Shown piece by piece: positions 1 to 11,495 of a stretch of 64,000 nt of DNA. The stretch spans positions 57,770,964 to 57,834,963 of the forward strand of contig NC_073632.1 of NCBI RefSeq assembly GCF_029407905.1, written 5' to 3'. Every line of letters starts with the position of its first letter. The stretch's first letter is position 1. The notes under the pieces were generated by a model. The model saw only the letters and a list, made by a program, of their open reading frames with translations. It made no database searches and had not been told where the DNA came from. A program made the translations under genes and the position numbers. This DNA is from Bubalus kerabau (Eukaryota; Chordata; Mammalia; Artiodactyla; Bovidae).

Positions 1-1307
1 CCTGTTCTCATACCTCTCCTTCTTGGCTGAGAGTCCATAGTCCCTCAGCAGAATTGCTGTTTTGCAAACATGCTCCATTCCTTGTTCTTTTTCTACACTT
101 TCTCAACTGGCAACACACGGGTTCAAGTTTCACCCAAATATGTCCTCCTACTCCATGATTTACCACAACTGGCTGACTGGTAATAGTTTAACTATATGAC
201 TGAAACTTTAAAATAAGACATTAGCCTTGTTCACCAATCCTACAAAATTCACTCTCAATGAATACTTTAAAAATGACTCACATTAAAAAAATAAATAAAA
301 CTTAAAAGAAGTTGGGTATGAGACTAGAGGAGGGGTCTGCCTTGGAAATAAAAACAATCACTTTATGGATGATAATTAAAGCCTTGAAACTAGATGGAAC
401 CACACAGGAAAATGTATATAAGGAAAAGGAGAGATCCAAGGCCTGTGCCTTGAGCTACTTCAACATGAAGAGGTCAGGAAGAGAAGAAACAAGAAAAAGA
501 AGCTGAGAAGAAGAGGCAAGAGAGAAATGAAAAAACCAGGTGTTCAAGAAGAAAACTGAAAAAAGTGTTTTATGGAAAAGCAGTTATCAAATGGGTCAAA
601 TGCTGATAAAAGATCAAAAAAGATTGAAATTAAGATATGACAGTTAAACATAACAATTAATCAGTCATGAGGACCTCAACAAGCACAATCTTGGTGGAGG
701 AGAGAAGACAACATCCTTCACGTGTTCAAGAGAGATTTGGAGAAAAGGAATTGGTGACAGAGAGTACAGACAACTATTTCAAGAAACTTTGTTATAAAGG
801 AAGGGAAAGGAATGAGCCAGTGGCTAGAAGGACCAAGAAAGATTGAATTTTTTAAAGTAACAAAAATAATTGTAATGTCCAACAGAGAGTAGGCAATTGG
901 TATTGCAAAAGAGAAAAAGGAGAATGGTTGGAGTTGGTGAACATGGCAGAAACCAGTGTTCAAATGGAAGAAGAGTCCTTGGGTGGGAATGTGGCATATG
1001 GCACAGCAGAGAGAGCCAAGTGGATGGACACAGATGCATCTCATCTGCGTAAGCCCCATGCAATTCCCTGAATAATGTCTCCTGAACTCAGACAAACGTA
1101 TCATTTATGACATCCCCAAACACTCATCTTACGTGTTGGCCAGGAATCTCAAGATAAAGATGAGAGATGGACTTGGGGGCACAGTACTCCCTGTTTTTGA
1201 GGCTTCTGGTGTACCTGGAGCAGATGGCTTCAGGCCTTGATGAGACTTTTTTTAACCATTGTAGTCAGTGAAGTTCAAAGTGGCTTTTCCACTCCATGCT
1301 TTTAAAT
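1..1307. other. Unrecognised AT-rich stretch
   Basis: No gene or repeat family was recognised here. The part around 420-560 is purine-rich on the + strand. A 128-codon minus-strand open frame (718-1104) has no recognisable domain, a hydrophobic Phe/Leu/Cys-rich composition typical of antisense A-rich DNA, and no promoter or splice context, so I treat it as chance. Confidence 0.4.
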
Positions 1308-1555
1308 TAAAGTTTATTTGATGTGCAATATTCTCTTAGTTTCATATGTACAGCAAAGTGATTCAGTTATATTTTTTCAAATTATATTCCATTATATGTT
1401 ATAAGATAGTGACTAGAATTCCTTGTCCTATACAGTAAATCTTTGTTGCTTATCTATTTTATGTATGTTTGCATCTGTTCATCCCATACTCTTAATTTGT
1501 CCCTTTCCACACCATTTTGATCACAGGTATGTGGCTATTTTAAATCTTTGGACTG
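1308..1555 (-). mobile_element. L1 3'-end fragment (old)
   Basis: The segment resembles the reverse complement of artiodactyl L1 3' UTR. It has the phrase around 'cagcaaagtgattcagttat' (1354-1373), followed by the usual 'cctatacagtaaatctttgttg' type context. It is degraded and has no open frame. The boundaries are approximate. Confidence 0.6.
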
Positions 1556-1629
1556 TAATCTTCTCATGAACTTATATTTAAATTTGGATACTGCTTAAAT
1601 TCTTGGCTGGCTAGTTAAGCTGACTTTGG

Positions 1630-1840
1630 GGCTTCCCTGGTAGCTCAGATGGTAAAGAATCAGTCTGCAGTACAGGAGACCTGGGTTTGGTCCCAGGGTT
1701 GGGAAGATCCCCTGGAGAAGGAAATGGCAACCTGCTCCAGTATCCTTGCCTGGAAAATCTCACGGACAGAGAAGCCTGGCAGCCTACAGTCCATAGGGTC
1801 ACAAAGAGTCAGACACGACTGAGCGACTAACACACACAGA
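1630..1840 (+). mobile_element. Bov-tA SINE
   Basis: This is a full tRNA-derived ruminant SINE. The head starts with GGCTTCCCTGGTAGCTCAGA and carries a degenerate box B, GGTTTGGTCCCAG. The BovA body follows, from 'gaagatcccctggagaagg' to 'gacacgactgagcgac', and the tail is a short CA-rich stretch. Bov-tA elements have an internal RNA polymerase III promoter and are mobilised by LINE enzymes. No convincing target-site duplication was seen. Confidence 0.9.
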
Positions 1841-2039
1841 GAGTTTATTAATTAAATTCATCCTTCCCTGAGCACAGTCTGTGCTTTGTTGGACCTATTA
1901 GGTTCTACCCACTAACAGGGAGCTGGACCCCCAACCAGCTGTTGATCTCTTCCCGGGAACGCGGCTGGTGGAGAACACATTTATAATCCCTTTTCTGGAC
2001 ATTTCCTTCCTTCTACAGGAATATAACACTCCTGACTCC

Positions 2040-2113
2040 ATCGAACCTGTGCCTCTTTATGTCTCCTGCATTGGCAGGTGGGTTCTTTACTGCTTGCACC
2101 ACCAGGGAAGCCC
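2040..2113 (-). mobile_element. Bov-tA SINE, tRNA-head fragment
   Basis: Only the tRNA-derived head is present, in reverse complement: 'gtctcctgcattggcaggtg' followed by 'accaccagggaagcccc'. The BovA body is missing, so this is a truncated copy or the remainder of one after a deletion. Confidence 0.75.
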
Positions 2114-3211
2114 CACCCATTTATTGAACCTCTTTAAATTCCCAACAATCTCACTCACAAAGGCTCAGTACAAAGGCTATAGCTACTCTGATTTAAGATT
2201 TCGGTATACATTTGAAAGTGTGAGAATTCTATTTTCATTATTTTTACATTTATCCTGAATATTTGCATATGCAAAAAATATTTGATTATTACTGCCAAGT
2301 GCTTAAAGCTAGGCCACAAAAAATGGACTACAGACAGAGTAAAATTGTCATAGGTTGCAGAAAAACACAAAATGCCTTAGGCTTACTAATTTATTGCTAG
2401 TACTAAGTAAGAATATATTTCCTTCTGTATATTTTAAATTATTTTTAACACCACCAATCTCTAGGATCTATTTACATGGATGATTATACATTAAAATTGA
2501 GCCTGCAGTATAAACCAGATTAAAAATTTTTAATCTGCTAGGCAAAGAATAGAGTCATTTAGCATCTCATGCAAGTCAACAAAAAAATAGAAAAGCAGCT
2601 GTTTAATGAGGTTTTGCTAATTTTTAAAATAATGAGATTCCAAACTGGTACCCATACACTAAAAGAGCTCTGCTCTCACTGAAGTGATATCAGATAGCAA
2701 TTTAATGGGAGTTTCATAAATATGGCTTCTTCATATGGGAGCTCCCAGTCTGTCACAACTTAGTGGTTTCAGTAATGAAAAATCATGCTTGAGCAAAATG
2801 TTATTTACAAATGCAAATGAGCCCCCCAAAATAAACTTCTCTGGACATAAATTGTTCAACTTTTCAGAGGGAATTAATTTAGCCACTTGATTTCAATGAA
2901 CGTTTGTGTTCACTGATTAGGTTCTAATACTTATCTAAAAATACAAAATGTAAGCTTCACTTGGTATAACTTGTGTTCAATTTTAATGCTTTTCTTTGCT
3001 CATCATTCACACAAAAACTGCTTGCAGAATGCTATATTATACAAAATTTCCATTACATTTTTCACATTCATAATTACTCTTTATGTATTTAGGTATTTCT
3101 ATTAGTAGGTATTTCTATTAGTTATCAATCAAAAAGATAGTGGAATAGTGTAGAAAAGTAAGTTTAGTATCTTTTCTGATAACTCTAGGCATCACTCAAG
3201 TGAATATTTTG
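2114..3211. other. Unrecognised AT-rich stretch
   Basis: No gene or repeat family was recognised. It contains the 14-bp octamer-like palindrome at 2262-2275, listed separately. Everything else is AT-rich single-copy-looking sequence. Confidence 0.4.
2262..2275. repeat. Perfect 14-bp palindrome with overlapping POU octamer-like half-sites
   Basis: TTTGCATATGCAAA reads the same on both strands. Each half resembles the ATTTGCAT/ATGCAAAT octamer recognised by POU-domain factors. Binding is only inferred, and in AT-rich DNA such a site can arise by chance. Confidence 0.4.
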
Positions 3212-3952
3212 TGCACTAAACTTCAGTTCAGTTCAGTTCAGCCGCTCAGTCATGTCCGACTCTTTGCGACCCCATGAATCGCAGCACGCCAGGCCTCCCT
3301 GTCCATCACCAAATCCCGGAGTTCACCCAGACTCACGTCCATCGAGTCAGTGATGCCATCCAGCCATCTCATCCTCTGTCGTCCCCTTCTCCTCCTGCCC
3401 CCAATCCCTCCCAGAATCAGAGTCTTTTCCAATGAGTCAACTCTTCGCATCAGGTGGCCAAAGTACTGGAGTTTCAGCTTTAGCATCATTCCTTCCAAAG
3501 AAATCCCAGGGCTGATCTCCTTCAGAATGGACTGGATGGATCTCCTTGCAGTCCAAGGGACTCTCAAGAGTCTTCTCCAACACCACAGTTCAAAAGCATC
3601 AATTCTTCGGCACTCAGCATTCTTCACAGTCCAACTCTCACAGCCATACATGACCACAGGAAAAACCATAGCCTTGACTAGACGAACCTTTGTTGGCAAA
3701 GTAATGTCTCTGCTTTTGAATATGCTATCTAGGTTGGTCATAACTTTCCTTCCAAGGAGTAAGCGTCTTTTAATTTAATGGCTGCAGTCACCATCTGCAG
3801 TGATTTTGGAGCCCCCCAAAATAAAGTCTGACACTGTTTCCACTGTTTCCCCATCTATTTCCCAAGAAGTGATGGAACCGGATGCCATGATCTTCGTTTT
3901 CTGAATGTTGAGCTTTAAGCCAACTTTTTCACTCTCCACTTGCACTAAACTT
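3212..3952 (-). mobile_element. BovB LINE 3' fragment with 12-bp target-site duplication
   Basis: This is a 5'-truncated BovB (RTE-clade) retrotransposon in reverse orientation. The + strand starts with the (TTCAG)n-type 3' tail at 3224. The minus strand of 3250-3741 keeps 163 open codons of the C-terminal part of ORF2, after the reverse transcriptase. They include the family phrases TNLDSIFKSRDITLPTKV, VMYGCESW and GRRRRGRQRMRW. The element body is 3224-3940 and is flanked by a perfect TGCACTAAACTT duplication (3212-3223 and 3941-3952). The catalytic reverse-transcriptase motifs lie upstream and are absent, so it is dead on arrival. Confidence 0.95.
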
Positions 3953-4129
3953 AGAGAATCCATAATTTAATCATATCTGTCATGTAGGGATATGAATTCA
4001 TCATTTAGAAAGCCTAAATAATTAAACTAATTAGCCAGCCAATCAAAAATTTCATTATTTTGAAGGAAGAAGATCTCTGGTTGAATCTAAAACACAATAA
4101 TATTCTGATTTTTGAATTAAATATGAAGT

Positions 4130-4375
4130 TACACTTGGTGATAATAGCAGTTATCATTTATTGAAACTGCCATGTGTTGAGTACATATCAGGTGCTCTAT
4201 TTTACCTTATATAATTCCTACAATAATACTGAGACACATAGCATTATTCCAGTTTTATAAATATGAAAATTGAGGTTCAGAGAGGTTAAGTAATTTAACT
4301 AAGATCACACAGCTTGTGGCTACCTAGGATTTAAACTTAGGGATGTCCGCCTGCAATGCTGTTCTTAATCTTTAC
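4130..4375 (-). mobile_element. MIR SINE (ancient)
   Basis: This is the reverse complement of MIR. It shows the tail region 'tcatttattgaaactgccat', the core 'aaaattgaggttcagagagg' and 'gatcacacagcttgtggct', in the family's order. MIR is an ancient tRNA-derived SINE found across mammals. The copy is well diverged. Confidence 0.75.
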
Positions 4376-5375
4376 GTATAATATTATCTCAGGTGAGGAT
4401 CCACTTGTTCCAATGTCATCACTTGTGAAATGGGTGATCTAGTACAAGGTTCAGTTCTTTGCAGTGGTTTACATCAAGATCAGCCATTTGGTCCCAGTGT
4501 GAATTTTAAAATCTTTTCCTTCATTTATAACATGAGCTAAGTAGATGGACTAACTTGTCAAAGACATCCCTAATGACAGAGTGAATTTGATATGAAATCG
4601 TAATCTCCAGTCAACTCAGATTTCTACAGATATCCTAAATATCTAAAGCATTTATGACCATGTATCATTGAACTAAGCTGTCTATACAAACTGTACAGTT
4701 TGTTGATCTTGTACAGATATTTATTAAGATCAATGCTGTATGTGTTTAAAGGAAAATTAAGTGGCAACAATATAAATAATAAATGCCTCCCTAGCCAAAG
4801 AGATTTTCACATAGAATTTCTGAAGTTAGAAAAGGTTATTACATCTTCTGCCAATATATAACTTAATTTTTATACAAGTGTATTTCCAAACTCAGCCTCA
4901 GCCACAGTTTAAAGCTTCAAATAATTATTGAATAAGAATCATAAATAAACAAAATGTGTTTATAATTGCAACATTGTCTTAAAAGTAAGATAATAATAAT
5001 AACAGACTTGAGTGTTATGAGACAAGTAAATATTTTAAAATAACTAAAAATTGAAATTAACAACTAATGGGAAATCTCAGAAATATGTACGAGTTTGAGG
5101 CAGTGAACAGTACTATTTATCATATACTCTTCACACTACCACTCTTTTCATTTGGTTGTCCACCTGTCCTAAGAGTTCAGTGGTAGTGGATTCAGGTTAC
5201 AAATCCCTGAGTTCTAAAGATACTAAGCATGCTAAACTTTCATCACAGACACATATAATCCATCTCCATTAGGGAGAGTAAGGCACGCTGATAGAAGCAG
5301 TAAATGTCAACAATCTGCACGCAAGAACTCAATCAGGAGATTTCAACGAAGCCAGTTTCTCAGAATCCTTCCATC
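4376..5375. other. Unrecognised AT-rich stretch
   Basis: No gene, RNA or repeat family was recognised. There is no long open frame. Confidence 0.4.
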
Positions 5376-6110
5376 TTGAACATGTGCATATCCTTTGACC
5401 TAGCAGTTCCATGTCTAGGAAATTATCCCACAGTAATATTTACCCACATATATTAAGATATATGTACAGGGACATTCATTGCAGCATTATTTGTACTACT
5501 GAAAGCTAGGACAAAGGAAAGCTAAACCTCCATCAGTAAACAAGTGATTAAGTAAATTACTATTACTCTGTAGCCATTAAAAAGAATAAGGTCAGTTGTT
5601 TTTTTGTTTTTTTTGTAGTAATATTAAAAAACTCTCCAAGATACATTATTAAGTAAAAATAAGCAAGGCAAAGGATAACACATATAGTAGGATGTTATTT
5701 CATTTAAAATAAATATGCTAGTGGTAGCATATGTGTGTGCAAATACATAGAAATAGAACCAAAAAAAGAAGTACCAAATATTAGCATTAGTTCCCTCTTA
5801 GGAGGGGCTTCCCTGGTGGCTCATGGGTAAAGAATCTTCCTGCCAGTGCAAGAGACATGGTTTTGATCCCTGGGTCAAGAAGATCCCCTGGAGAGGGAAA
5901 TGGCAACCCAGTCCAGTATTCTTGCCTGGAAAATCCCATGGACAGAGGAGTCTGGCAGACTGCCATCCATAGGGTCACAAAGAATCAGATACAACTTTAT
6001 GACTGAGCACACACCTCTTGGGAAGGAAGAGAGACTTGGAAGTAAATGAAGGGGAGCATTCTCATTTTTCTAAGTATTCATTACTATTTAAATATTTTAT
6101 AATGAGAATT
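5376..6110 (+). mobile_element. Old L1 (L1M-type) 3' region, split by a Bov-tA SINE
   Basis: Degraded L1 ORF2 C-terminal and 3' UTR sequence in sense orientation. Recognisable phrases are 'cctttgacctagcagttcc', 'gggacattcattgcagcat' and 'ctgtagccattaaaaagaa', in the order seen in mammalian L1. The 3' part continues after the SINE at 5806-6012. There is no open frame. Confidence 0.65.
5794..6025 (+). mobile_element. Bov-tA SINE inside an old L1
   Basis: Full head plus BovA body at 5806-6012, starting GGCTTCCCTGGTGGCTCA. It is flanked by an imperfect duplication, CCTCTTAGGAGG (5794-5805) and CCTCTTGGGAAGG (6013-6025). The duplication shows it inserted into the surrounding L1 fragment, so it is younger. 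Confidence 0.9.
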
Positions 6111-6667
6111 AATTCCTATAGTACTTGTATAATAAAAGAACAAAGAATTCAGCTATGATACTAGGACATTACTTTTTAATATATCAGAGTCATTAAAGGA
6201 TATATAAGTTTGTGTGATGTAGGTATGTATATATGTATATGTAATTTTGAACTAATTTGACTCTCTGATCTGGGATATATTTATAGCCCTAATTTGTACT
6301 CCAAATCTGAGTTAATTTGAAAATTCTTTTTGTTAAAATCATGTGGGAATAAAAAATGTATTTAATCCATGTAACAAACCAAGCTACCCCAGACACTGAT
6401 ATCAAACGTGCAAATACACTTCTAAATACAGAATTCCAAATATTCTTGAGAATAGTTATTTCATTACTATATCTTGATTTTCAATAATAGCATTTGTAGG
6501 TTCCCCATTTCTTAGGAAGTTTGGGGAACCAGCCACAATTCCTGAATGCTCAGTCAGTTGCCAGACTTTCCCAAAATGTTTCACAAAATGTAATAGAAAT
6601 AAAACATGTTTGTTTCAGTAGGTTCAGCATTTGACAGGACCTTTAACATGACCCTGTCCAGCCAAAA
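6111..6667. other. Unrecognised AT-rich stretch
   Basis: No gene or repeat family was recognised apart from a short TATG/TATA-rich simple patch near 6222-6245. Confidence 0.35.
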
Positions 6668-6820
6668 GTGAAGTGAAAGTGTTAAGTCACTCAGTAGTGT
6701 CTAATTATTTGCGACCCTATGGACTATAGCCCACCAGGCTCCTTTGTCCATGGAATTTTCCAGGCAAGAATACTGGAGTGGGTTGCCTCCTCCAGGGAAT
6801 CTTCCTGACCCAGGGATCAT
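6668..6820 (-). mobile_element. Bov-tA SINE, truncated
   Basis: This is the reverse complement of the BovA body. It runs from 'aagtgaaagtgttaagtcac' through the 'cccaccaggctcct' segment to 'gacccagggatcat', and stops within the tRNA head. About one quarter of the element, the 5' head, is missing. Confidence 0.85.
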
Positions 6821-7988
6821 ACTGCTCTGAATGCCTTTCTATACAAAGTCAAAGATCTGCTGTTTTCCACTGAATATCATCTTCTGTGCTATTGAAAGCA
6901 TTAATAAGGAGCATTTCTTTAAAAATGCTCAGCTATTTTTGTCAGGACTTTTTTCTAAACCACATATCACTAAGAAATGTTTTAAGCTAAGTAAAAGATA
7001 AAAATTGGTATATTATTTTTACAATTTTGCCCATTTTCAAGTTGCAAGTAAACACACTGTGATTAAATCTTAATATTTTTGTTTGTATAAATTCTATAAA
7101 TATCTAGAAAATTTCCACAAGAAAAGCATATTTTCAAAGCTTAAAAATTGTTTGGCAAAACTAATACAGTGTTTGAGGTTTAAAAATAAAATAAAAAAAA
7201 AAGATTTAATAAAGAACCAAACAATACAGAAAAAAAAAATTCTAGTTAGATATTTTTCCTTCTCGTATATTCTTCAACTTTCAAAATTTTTGAAAAAAGA
7301 AATTTAAAAATGTACTCACTGTATAATTTTCCCATCCTCACCTGCATATTGTTATGCTTTAGAACAGCAACTACTAAGAGCAAAAAAAAAAAAAAAAAAA
7401 AAAAAGGTTGTTGTTTTAGGGAGAATAAATTGTTATTCAGTGATATAAGAATTAAAATTTAAGACTAGTTTACTGTTGGTTGATGATAAAACTGTCCAGA
7501 TTCACAAAGTTTCCTTATTTTTTTTCTTCTACCTTCCCTAGGTAGGAGGTACAGGGCAAATTGTCCTTCCAAAACACAAGTAACCTTGCTTAAACTGTCT
7601 TTTTTGCTTTTAGCACCAAGTAAGTGATAGAGGTATAATTATCCATTATGAAAATTAGATTCAGATAGTGTCTTTGAGTTCTATACAATACATAAAGTCA
7701 CAGGTATTTTCTAGATGGCAAAGAAAGATAACAAAAACTACAAAGGATGTTGATAGGCTGAATCCAGGTGATGGTATTATACCCACCTATATTTTAAAAG
7801 AAAATATCAGGAAATTGGGAGTTATGCAGGTATCTATAATAATACTTTCTAATATGCACAAAAATTGTGTATTATTTCAATAGAATATTCTACATGTATA
7901 AAGGATTAATACCATCTTATAAAAAATAGACTAGCCACTCATTTATTTATAGAGGATCCAGATTTAGTGGGGAAAAAAAGGATGTCCT
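6821..7988. other. Unrecognised AT-rich stretch with a poly(A) run
   Basis: No gene was recognised. A 24-25-bp A run lies at about 7382-7405, with no recognisable element attached on its 5' side. Two short open frames (7083-7307 and 7668-7883) are Lys/Ile-rich, as expected from AT-rich DNA, and are considered spurious. Confidence 0.4.
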
Positions 7989-8340
7989 GTTACATTTTTT
8001 TGAAAGAATTTATGGTTGCGCTGGGTCTTCGTTGCTGCACGTGAGTTTTCTCTAGTTACACCAAGGGGGGCTACTCTTCGTTACAGGGCACAGGCTTCTC
8101 ACTGCAGCGGCTTCTCTTGCTGCAGAGCACAGACTCTAGGCATACAGGCTTCACTAGTTGCGGCATCCAGGCCCAGTAGTTGTGGCTTATGGGCTTTAGA
8201 GCACAGGCTCAGTGGTGGTGGCCATGGTCTTAGTTGCTCTGCAGCATGTGGGATCGTCCCAGACCAGGGATCAAATCCGTGTCCCTTGATTGGCAGGAGG
8301 TTTCCTAACCACTGTACCACCAGGGAAGTCAGTTACATTT
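7989..8340 (-). mobile_element. CHR-type tRNA SINE (long form) with target-site duplication
   Basis: Reverse complement of a CHR-family SINE. The body at 7998-8331 has the repeated 'gttgctgcacgtgag...ctctagtt' and 'ggcttc...' motifs. Its tRNA head is at the right end ('aaccactgtaccaccagggaag'). It is flanked by a perfect 9-bp GTTACATTT duplication (7989-7997 and 8332-8340). CHR SINEs are shared by ruminants, hippos and whales. Confidence 0.85.
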
Positions 8341-8444
8341 AAATTGCAATCAAATAGTTTAGTGTAAGTATATTCCAAACATCCCATGGGACATACTTAT
8401 ACTAGAAATTATCCATTATCTGAAAATCATATTCAACTAGATAT

Positions 8445-8630
8445 CCTGTATTTTATTTAGCAATCTTATTTACTCATCCTAAAAGCCCTATGAAATTGGT
8501 TTCATCTGCCCCAGTTACAAGAAGAAATCAAGTCTCAGAATGCAAGCTGATCAAGATCACACAGCTGGGAGGTAGTAGAAGCCACATTTGAATCAAAAGC
8601 CCAAGTTTCAACCCTACACTTTGTGTACTA
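8445..8630 (-). mobile_element. MIR SINE (ancient)
   Basis: Diverged reverse-complement MIR. It has the segment around 'agatcacacagctgggagg' followed by the 'gaatcaaaagcccaagtttc' equivalent of the box B side. Boundaries are approximate. Confidence 0.65.
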
Positions 8631-8664
8631 ACTGAGATTACATTTCTTATATTTGATAAAGATA

Positions 8665-9105
8665 CAGACAGAGCTCTACATGCTTTCTAAAAATCAGCTC
8701 AGTTAGTTCTCATTACAAACCTTTGCACATATATGTGCGTGCATGCATGCTTAGTCATGTCCGATTCTTTTCAACCCCATGGACTGTAGCCAACCAAGAT
8801 CCTCTGTCCAAGGAATTTTCCTGGCAAAATATTAGAGTGAGTTGCCATGCCCTCCTCCAGGAGAACTTCCCTACTCAGGGATCAAACCTGTGTCTCCCAC
8901 ATTACCAGGCAGAGTCTTTACCACTGCACGATCTGGGAAGCCCTTTACACACCTATGGGATAGGTTCTGTTATTATTCCCTGTATATAGAGGAGAAACTG
9001 GAGACCCAGTGGAGGTAACTATCCCACGTCACATAACTAGTAAATGGTAAAGCCAGACTTCAAACCCAGGCAGTCACGCTCTAAGAACCTGACCTCTTTT
9101 CTCCA
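8665..9105 (-). mobile_element. Second MIR SINE, split by a Bov-tA
   Basis: MIR-like sequence is present before 8735 ('ctctacatgctttctaaaaa') and resumes after 8945 ('cctgtatatagaggagaaac', 'cataactagtaaatggtaaa', 'caaacccaggcagtcacgct'). The two pieces are collinear with MIR, and the Bov-tA between them is a later insertion. Confidence 0.65.
8736..8941 (-). mobile_element. Bov-tA SINE inside a MIR
   Basis: Reverse-complement Bov-tA running from the 'gcttagtcatgtccgattc' end of the BovA body to the tRNA head 'ctgggaagccc'. Flanks CCTTTGCACATAT and CCTTTACACACCTAT look like a decayed duplication. Confidence 0.85.
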
Positions 9106-9402
9106 CCCATCATTCTGCAGCATCACTTGTAATAACATTGTCTCATTTCTAAATTTTGAGTTAACTGACTTTTTTAGTTAACTTAAGATGTAAAATGTAA
9201 AAAAAAAAAAATGTACATTGAAACAAGCCATAGAATACGGTTTTCAATTACAATTAGTGAAACTGAGATGTAAGAAAAGTATGAGGATCCTGGTGACAGA
9301 AGATATCAGTGACATGAGTAGAATAAAAATATTATACTGGAGTTTTAAATATGGAGAAATATCAAGTTTAAATATAGTTATTTAAATAAATATTAAGACT
9401 GA

Positions 9403-10076
9403 GTTTTATTTTTATTGAAGTATAGTTACTTTACACTGTTCTGTCAGTTTCTGCTCTACAGCAGAATGAATCAGCCATACATATACATATATCCCCTCTT
9501 CTTTGAATTTCCTTCCCATTTAGGTCACCACAGAGCACCAAGTACAGTTCCCTGTGAAATACAGTAGGTTCTCATTAGTTATCTCTTTTATACATAGTAG
9601 TGTATATATGTCAATCCCAATCTCCCAATTCACCCCATCCTAGCCCCATACGTTTCTTATATTTGTGTCTCTATTCCTGCTTTGCAAATAAGATCATCTA
9701 TACCATTTCTAGATTTCACATATACATGTTGCTGCTGCTGCTGCTCTGCTGCTAAGTCGCTTCAGTCGTGTCCGACTCTGTGAGACCCCATAGATGGCAG
9801 CCCACCAGGCTCCCCTGTCCCTGGGATTCTCCAGGCAAGGATACTGGAGTGGGTTGCCATTTCCTTCTCCAATGCAGGAAAGTGAAAAGTGAAAGTGAAG
9901 TCGCTCAGTCGTGTCCGACTCTTAGCAACTCCATGGACTGCAGCCCACCAGGCTCCGCTGTCCATGGATTTTCCAGGCAAGATTACTGGAGTAGGGTGCC
10001 ATTGCCTTCTCCAATATACACGTTAATACATAATATTTGTTTTTCTTTCTGAGTTACTTCACTCTGTAAGACACTG
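9403..10076 (-). mobile_element. L1 3'-end fragment, split by a Bov-A2
   Basis: Reverse complement of artiodactyl L1 3' UTR. Phrases include 'tattgaagtatagttacttt', 'cagccatacatatacatata' and 'cctgctttgcaaataagatc'. The L1 resumes after the SINE with 'tgagttacttcactctgtaa'. It is older than the Bov-A2 that interrupts it at 9731-10013. Confidence 0.75.
9720..10024 (-). mobile_element. Bov-A2 dimeric SINE with 11-bp target-site duplication
   Basis: Reverse-complement Bov-A2. The (GCT)n run at 9731 is the AGC-type tail, followed by two BovA monomers joined by the 'gtgaaaagtgaaagtgaag' linker (9882-9900). The body at 9731-10013 is flanked by ATATACATGTT (9720-9730) and ATATACACGTT (10014-10024), which differ by one base. 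Bov-A2 lacks the tRNA head of Bov-tA. Confidence 0.95.
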
Positions 10077-11221
10077 AGTTATTTTTAAAGTTCCCTAACA
10101 AAATAACTTTGAAGATGACTGAGTTTCATGTAATTACTAAAGCAAAGCTTACTTTAAGGAAAATATTTTCCATGAGGTCTTGTTTGTTCATTGACAATAG
10201 TGTGAAGTCAGTGAACACGTCAGCAACGCCCAGTCCTTTCCTATTTTAGCTCCAGACACAGTCTCAGGTGCCTATGGGACTATCTGTGTTCCTGCTCATC
10301 ATCTCCTCGCTCTGAGTTTTACTCCTAGCTTTTCATAAGGAAAACTTGTTTCTTTCATCCCTTATGGAACATATGTTTCTTAATAAAACTTACAGGAACA
10401 ATGCTTTAATCTACAGAAGAACAAAATTTTAACGTTGACAATTTTAAGCATAAAGGCAAGTTGTTTGAGCAGATAATTTGGGGTTAGTCTACCTTTTCAA
10501 CCAGTCAATCATAGCTCTGATATGATACATCAGTTAAAAATAAGTTCAGGTGTATGAGACGGAAAGAAAAAATAGCAGTAGCTTAAACAATGGGAAGTTT
10601 ATCTTATTTTCATCTTAATGATGTTGAGAGATAGAAATTCTAGGGTTGGTCTAGCAGCTCACTGAGTCATCACAAACCTAGGCTCTGATCCTTACGTTCT
10701 GCCACGCTCTGTGTATGGCTTCTATATTCAAGGACACCTCCAGGACCAAGATAATTGCTAGAGCTCCAGCCTTTATGTCTATATTCCTGTACCTCCAGTT
10801 TCAAAGGTCTTTGAAGTCCTACATGCTTCTGCTTATATTTCAGTGACTGGAATTTAATCACATTGACACATGAGGCTTAAAGAGAGTTTGGGAAATGTCC
10901 TTAGCTGGCTATATTCTTCAATGTTATGTTACAAAGGAAAAGGGGGGAAATTAATAATAGGAAACAACTACCAGTCCCTGTAAAATGGGACTAGTTTATT
11001 TCACCTCCCAGTAAAGGTGGCCTTCTTGTGACAATAAGAAATCTAAGATCAACTGGATACTTTATGTGACCCCCTCAAACTTAGATAACTCCTGAACTTT
11101 CAAATCCTAAAATCTCCAATGTTGTAAGATGGTTGTTAAATAAAAACATATCCCTTTAGATTTTGTTTGGGGAATATATGCACATATTTATGTATATGAT
11201 GGAACGTAATCTCAATTTATA
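10077..11221. other. Unrecognised stretch
   Basis: No gene or repeat family was recognised and there is no long open frame. The open frame at 10670-10861 (-) has no identifiable domain. Confidence 0.35.
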
Positions 11222-11495
11222 CTGCTGCTGCTGCTGCTAAGTCGCTTCAGTTGTGTCCAACTCTGTGCAATCCCAGAGACAGCAGCCCACCAGGCTCCGC
11301 CATCCCTGGGATTCTCCAGGCAAGAACACTGGAGTGGGTTGCCATTTCCTTCTCCAATGTATGAAAGTAAAAAATGAAAGTGAAGTCGCTCAGTCGTGTC
11401 CGACTCTTAGCGACCCCATGGTCCGCAGCCTACCAGGCTCCTCCGTCCATGGATTTTCCAGGCAAGAGTACTGGAGTGGGGTGCCATTGCCTTCT
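11222..11495 (-). mobile_element. Bov-A2 dimeric SINE
   Basis: Reverse-complement Bov-A2. It has a (GCT)n tail at 11223, two BovA monomers and the linker 'aaaaaatgaaagtgaagtc'-like segment near 11370-11390. It ends with 'ggggtgccattgccttct'. Similarity to family phrases is high, so it is fairly young. Confidence 0.93.

Noticed and set aside
718..1104. 128-codon minus-strand open frame
   Set aside because: No domain, no start context and no splice or promoter evidence. Composition fits antisense purine-rich DNA.
1630..1840. tRNA gene in the SINE heads (this and other Bov-tA copies)
   Set aside because: The tRNA-like heads lack a full cloverleaf and are the pol III promoter part of Bov-tA SINEs.
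3222..3245. Short direct repeats (TTCAG)n as a CRISPR or satellite
   Set aside because: This is the ordinary 3' tail of BovB. Repeat spacing and unique spacers of a CRISPR are absent.
3250..3741. 163-codon minus-strand open frame as a host gene
   Set aside because: It is the C-terminal part of BovB ORF2, inside an insertion bounded by a target-site duplication.
8016..8342. 108-codon Cys/Arg/Ser-rich open frame
   Set aside because: It lies entirely within the CHR SINE.
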